A stretch of 64,000 nucleotides of DNA, taken from positions 113,857-177,856 of the forward strand of contig CAVVBC010000023.1 in NCBI GenBank assembly GCA_963746325.1, written 5' to 3'. This DNA comes from RPQJ01 sp963746325. Lineage in GTDB: Bacteria > Pseudomonadota > Gammaproteobacteria > Steroidobacterales > Steroidobacteraceae. The notes below the pieces were generated by a model. That model was given only the letters and a program-made list of their open reading frames with translations. It was not told the DNA's origin and searched no databases. Below are positions 63,217 to 64,000 of this stretch, in pieces. The translations under genes and the position numbers were made by a program. Every line of letters starts with the position of its first letter. The first letter of the stretch is position 1.

Positions 63217-63971
63217 ACCGCCGGCAGTTCCTGCAGGCCCTGGCGTCGCTCGGGGCGAGTATCTCGATTCCCGTCGTGCTGCAGTCCGCCAGTGCGGCGC
63301 AGGTCGATGAGGCCTGGGCGAAGGCGCTCGAGGACCCGTGGTATTTCGAGGTGAACGACTACGGCACGATCGTCGATCCGGGCGTGGCCATGCCCCGCAT
63401 TCGCGCCGATGTGTTCGACGTGTGGGATCGGCAGCCGCGCGATCCGGAGCACCTGATCGGTGAAGTCGAGAGTATCGGGCCCCTTGTGTCGGCGTTTCAG
63501 CAGCTCGCCGCCGACGAAAGAGAGGACCTCGAGTACGAGTTGTCGATGCTCGATGATTTCGACGAGGAGGAACTGCGCGCGCCGTCGCTCGTCGAGGGCG
63601 CGAGACTCGAGCGACTGATCGCGGAGATTGCCGACGAGGACGATGGCTGGAAAGCACTGGTCCGCCGGGAGGGACAAGCGGGCATCGATCGGTACTGGGA
63701 ATTCATCGAACGCTGGCTCAAGGAGCCGATCGACTGGGACGAGCAGGAGTGGTTCCCGAGGGACTGGAGCGGCCAGGGCACGGCGCTCGAGTTCTTCCAC
63801 CGCCTGGATCGCGATGCTCTTTACGCGCTCGGTGTAGCGATTGTCGAGGGTGATCATCCGGGCAGCAGCTACTACGCGGCGGAGCTGCGCAACGAGCTGG
63901 CGGATGCGAACGCGGCCGCGCAGCGGCTGGGATTGCCGTTCCGGTTCCGGGCGGAGGGGGTTCAGACATGA
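63213..63971 (+). CDS. Unrecognised Tat-like exported acidic protein B
   Basis: 252 residues. N-terminus MNRRQFLQALASLGASISIP with twin arginines and a hydrophobic stretch ending ASAA is a Tat-like signal. The mature part is rich in Asp/Glu and Trp (YGTIVDPGVAMPRI, FDVWDRQPRDPEHLIGEVESI, DEEELRAPSLVEGARLERLIAEIADEDDGW, WEFIERWLKEPIDWDEQEWFP) and ends with a helical HPGSSYYAAELRNELADANAAAQRL. ATG overlaps the stop of gene A (ATGA). No family recognised. Confidence 0.75.
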   Translation: MNRRQFLQALASLGASISIPVVLQSASAAQVDEAWAKALEDPWYFEVNDYGTIVDPGVAMPRIRADVFDVWDRQPRDPEHLIGEVESIGPLVSAFQQLAADEREDLEYELSMLDDFDEEELRAPSLVEGARLERLIAEIADEDDGWKALVRREGQAGIDRYWEFIERWLKEPIDWDEQEWFPRDWSGQGTALEFFHRLDRDALYALGVAIVEGDHPGSSYYAAELRNELADANAAAQRLGLPFRFRAEGVQT

Positions 63972-64000
63972 GCGATGAACTCTATTCGCCCGTCGAACAC
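63968..64000 (+). CDS. Start of gene C, cut by window edge
   Basis: ATG 63968 overlaps the stop of gene B (ATGA) and encodes MSDELYSPVEH before the window ends. The coupling shows it belongs to the same operon as A and B; nothing can be said of its function. Confidence 0.7.
   Translation, partial: MSDELYSPVEH

Noticed and set aside
62013..63971. A single 652-residue protein
   Set aside because: It splices two different genes; gene B has its own ATG with an ATGA overlap and signal sequence, and the junction region is frame-shifted.

Overview
This is a GC-rich chromosomal window whose core gene order (gsp genes, clpS-clpA, infA, aat, trxB, ftsK, lolA, rarA, serS, tRNA-Ser) and family content (UrcA protein, CadC-like winged-helix regulators fused to TPRs, Kbl/Tdh pair) point to a gammaproteobacterium of the Lysobacterales/Steroidobacterales/Nevskiales type. 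The taxonomic call is inference from synteny and families; no marker gene search was possible.

Layout. 1-12 kb: the start of an old-yellow-enzyme reductase, class II aldolase, the threonine catabolic pair tdh-kbl, hslR, a queuosine-precursor-type transporter and a partial type II secretion operon (gspC-D-E-F, minus strand). 12-25 kb: housekeeping block clpS-clpA, infA, aat with an acetyltransferase-like partner, trxB, ftsK-lolA-vanZ-rarA, serS, tRNA-Ser(TGA), dgkA. 25-50 kb: a metabolic/periplasmic block with PAP2 phosphatase, hydrolases, M20 and M28 peptidases, a CHASE sensor kinase, nitronate monooxygenase-like protein, GMC oxidoreductase with its subunit 3, RidA, VOC, MscS, a CadC-like regulator, cupins and a tautomerase, a patatin-like lipoprotein, an overlapping amidohydrolase / double-cupin / Rieske-flavoprotein operon, a sialidase-like lipoprotein and a three-haem cytochrome. 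50-64 kb: an accessory stretch of very small genes dominated by toxin-antitoxin modules (VapBC, HigBA, RelE-type pair, orphan antitoxin), DUF2283, DUF6883/DUF4926, a helical protein plus a HEPN-domain protein, a duplicated and internally deleted small gene, and an unrecognised tightly overlapping three-gene operon running off the right edge.

A caution that changes many gene models: about twenty genes here, including universally conserved ones (kbl, tdh, gspD, gspF, lolA), need a reading-frame correction, and every one is explained by ONE EXTRA BASE, never a missing base. I read this as assembly/base-calling insertions rather than gene decay. I therefore give the reconstructed gene extents and name the likely extra base where I can.

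The window also carries several intergenic repeat families: a hairpin element with a constant core and variable but mutually complementary arms (three clear copies), CCCTCTCCCGC-type palindromes (five copies) and a long inverted repeat next to ftsK. I see no CRISPR array, prophage, integrase, insertion-sequence transposase or rRNA.
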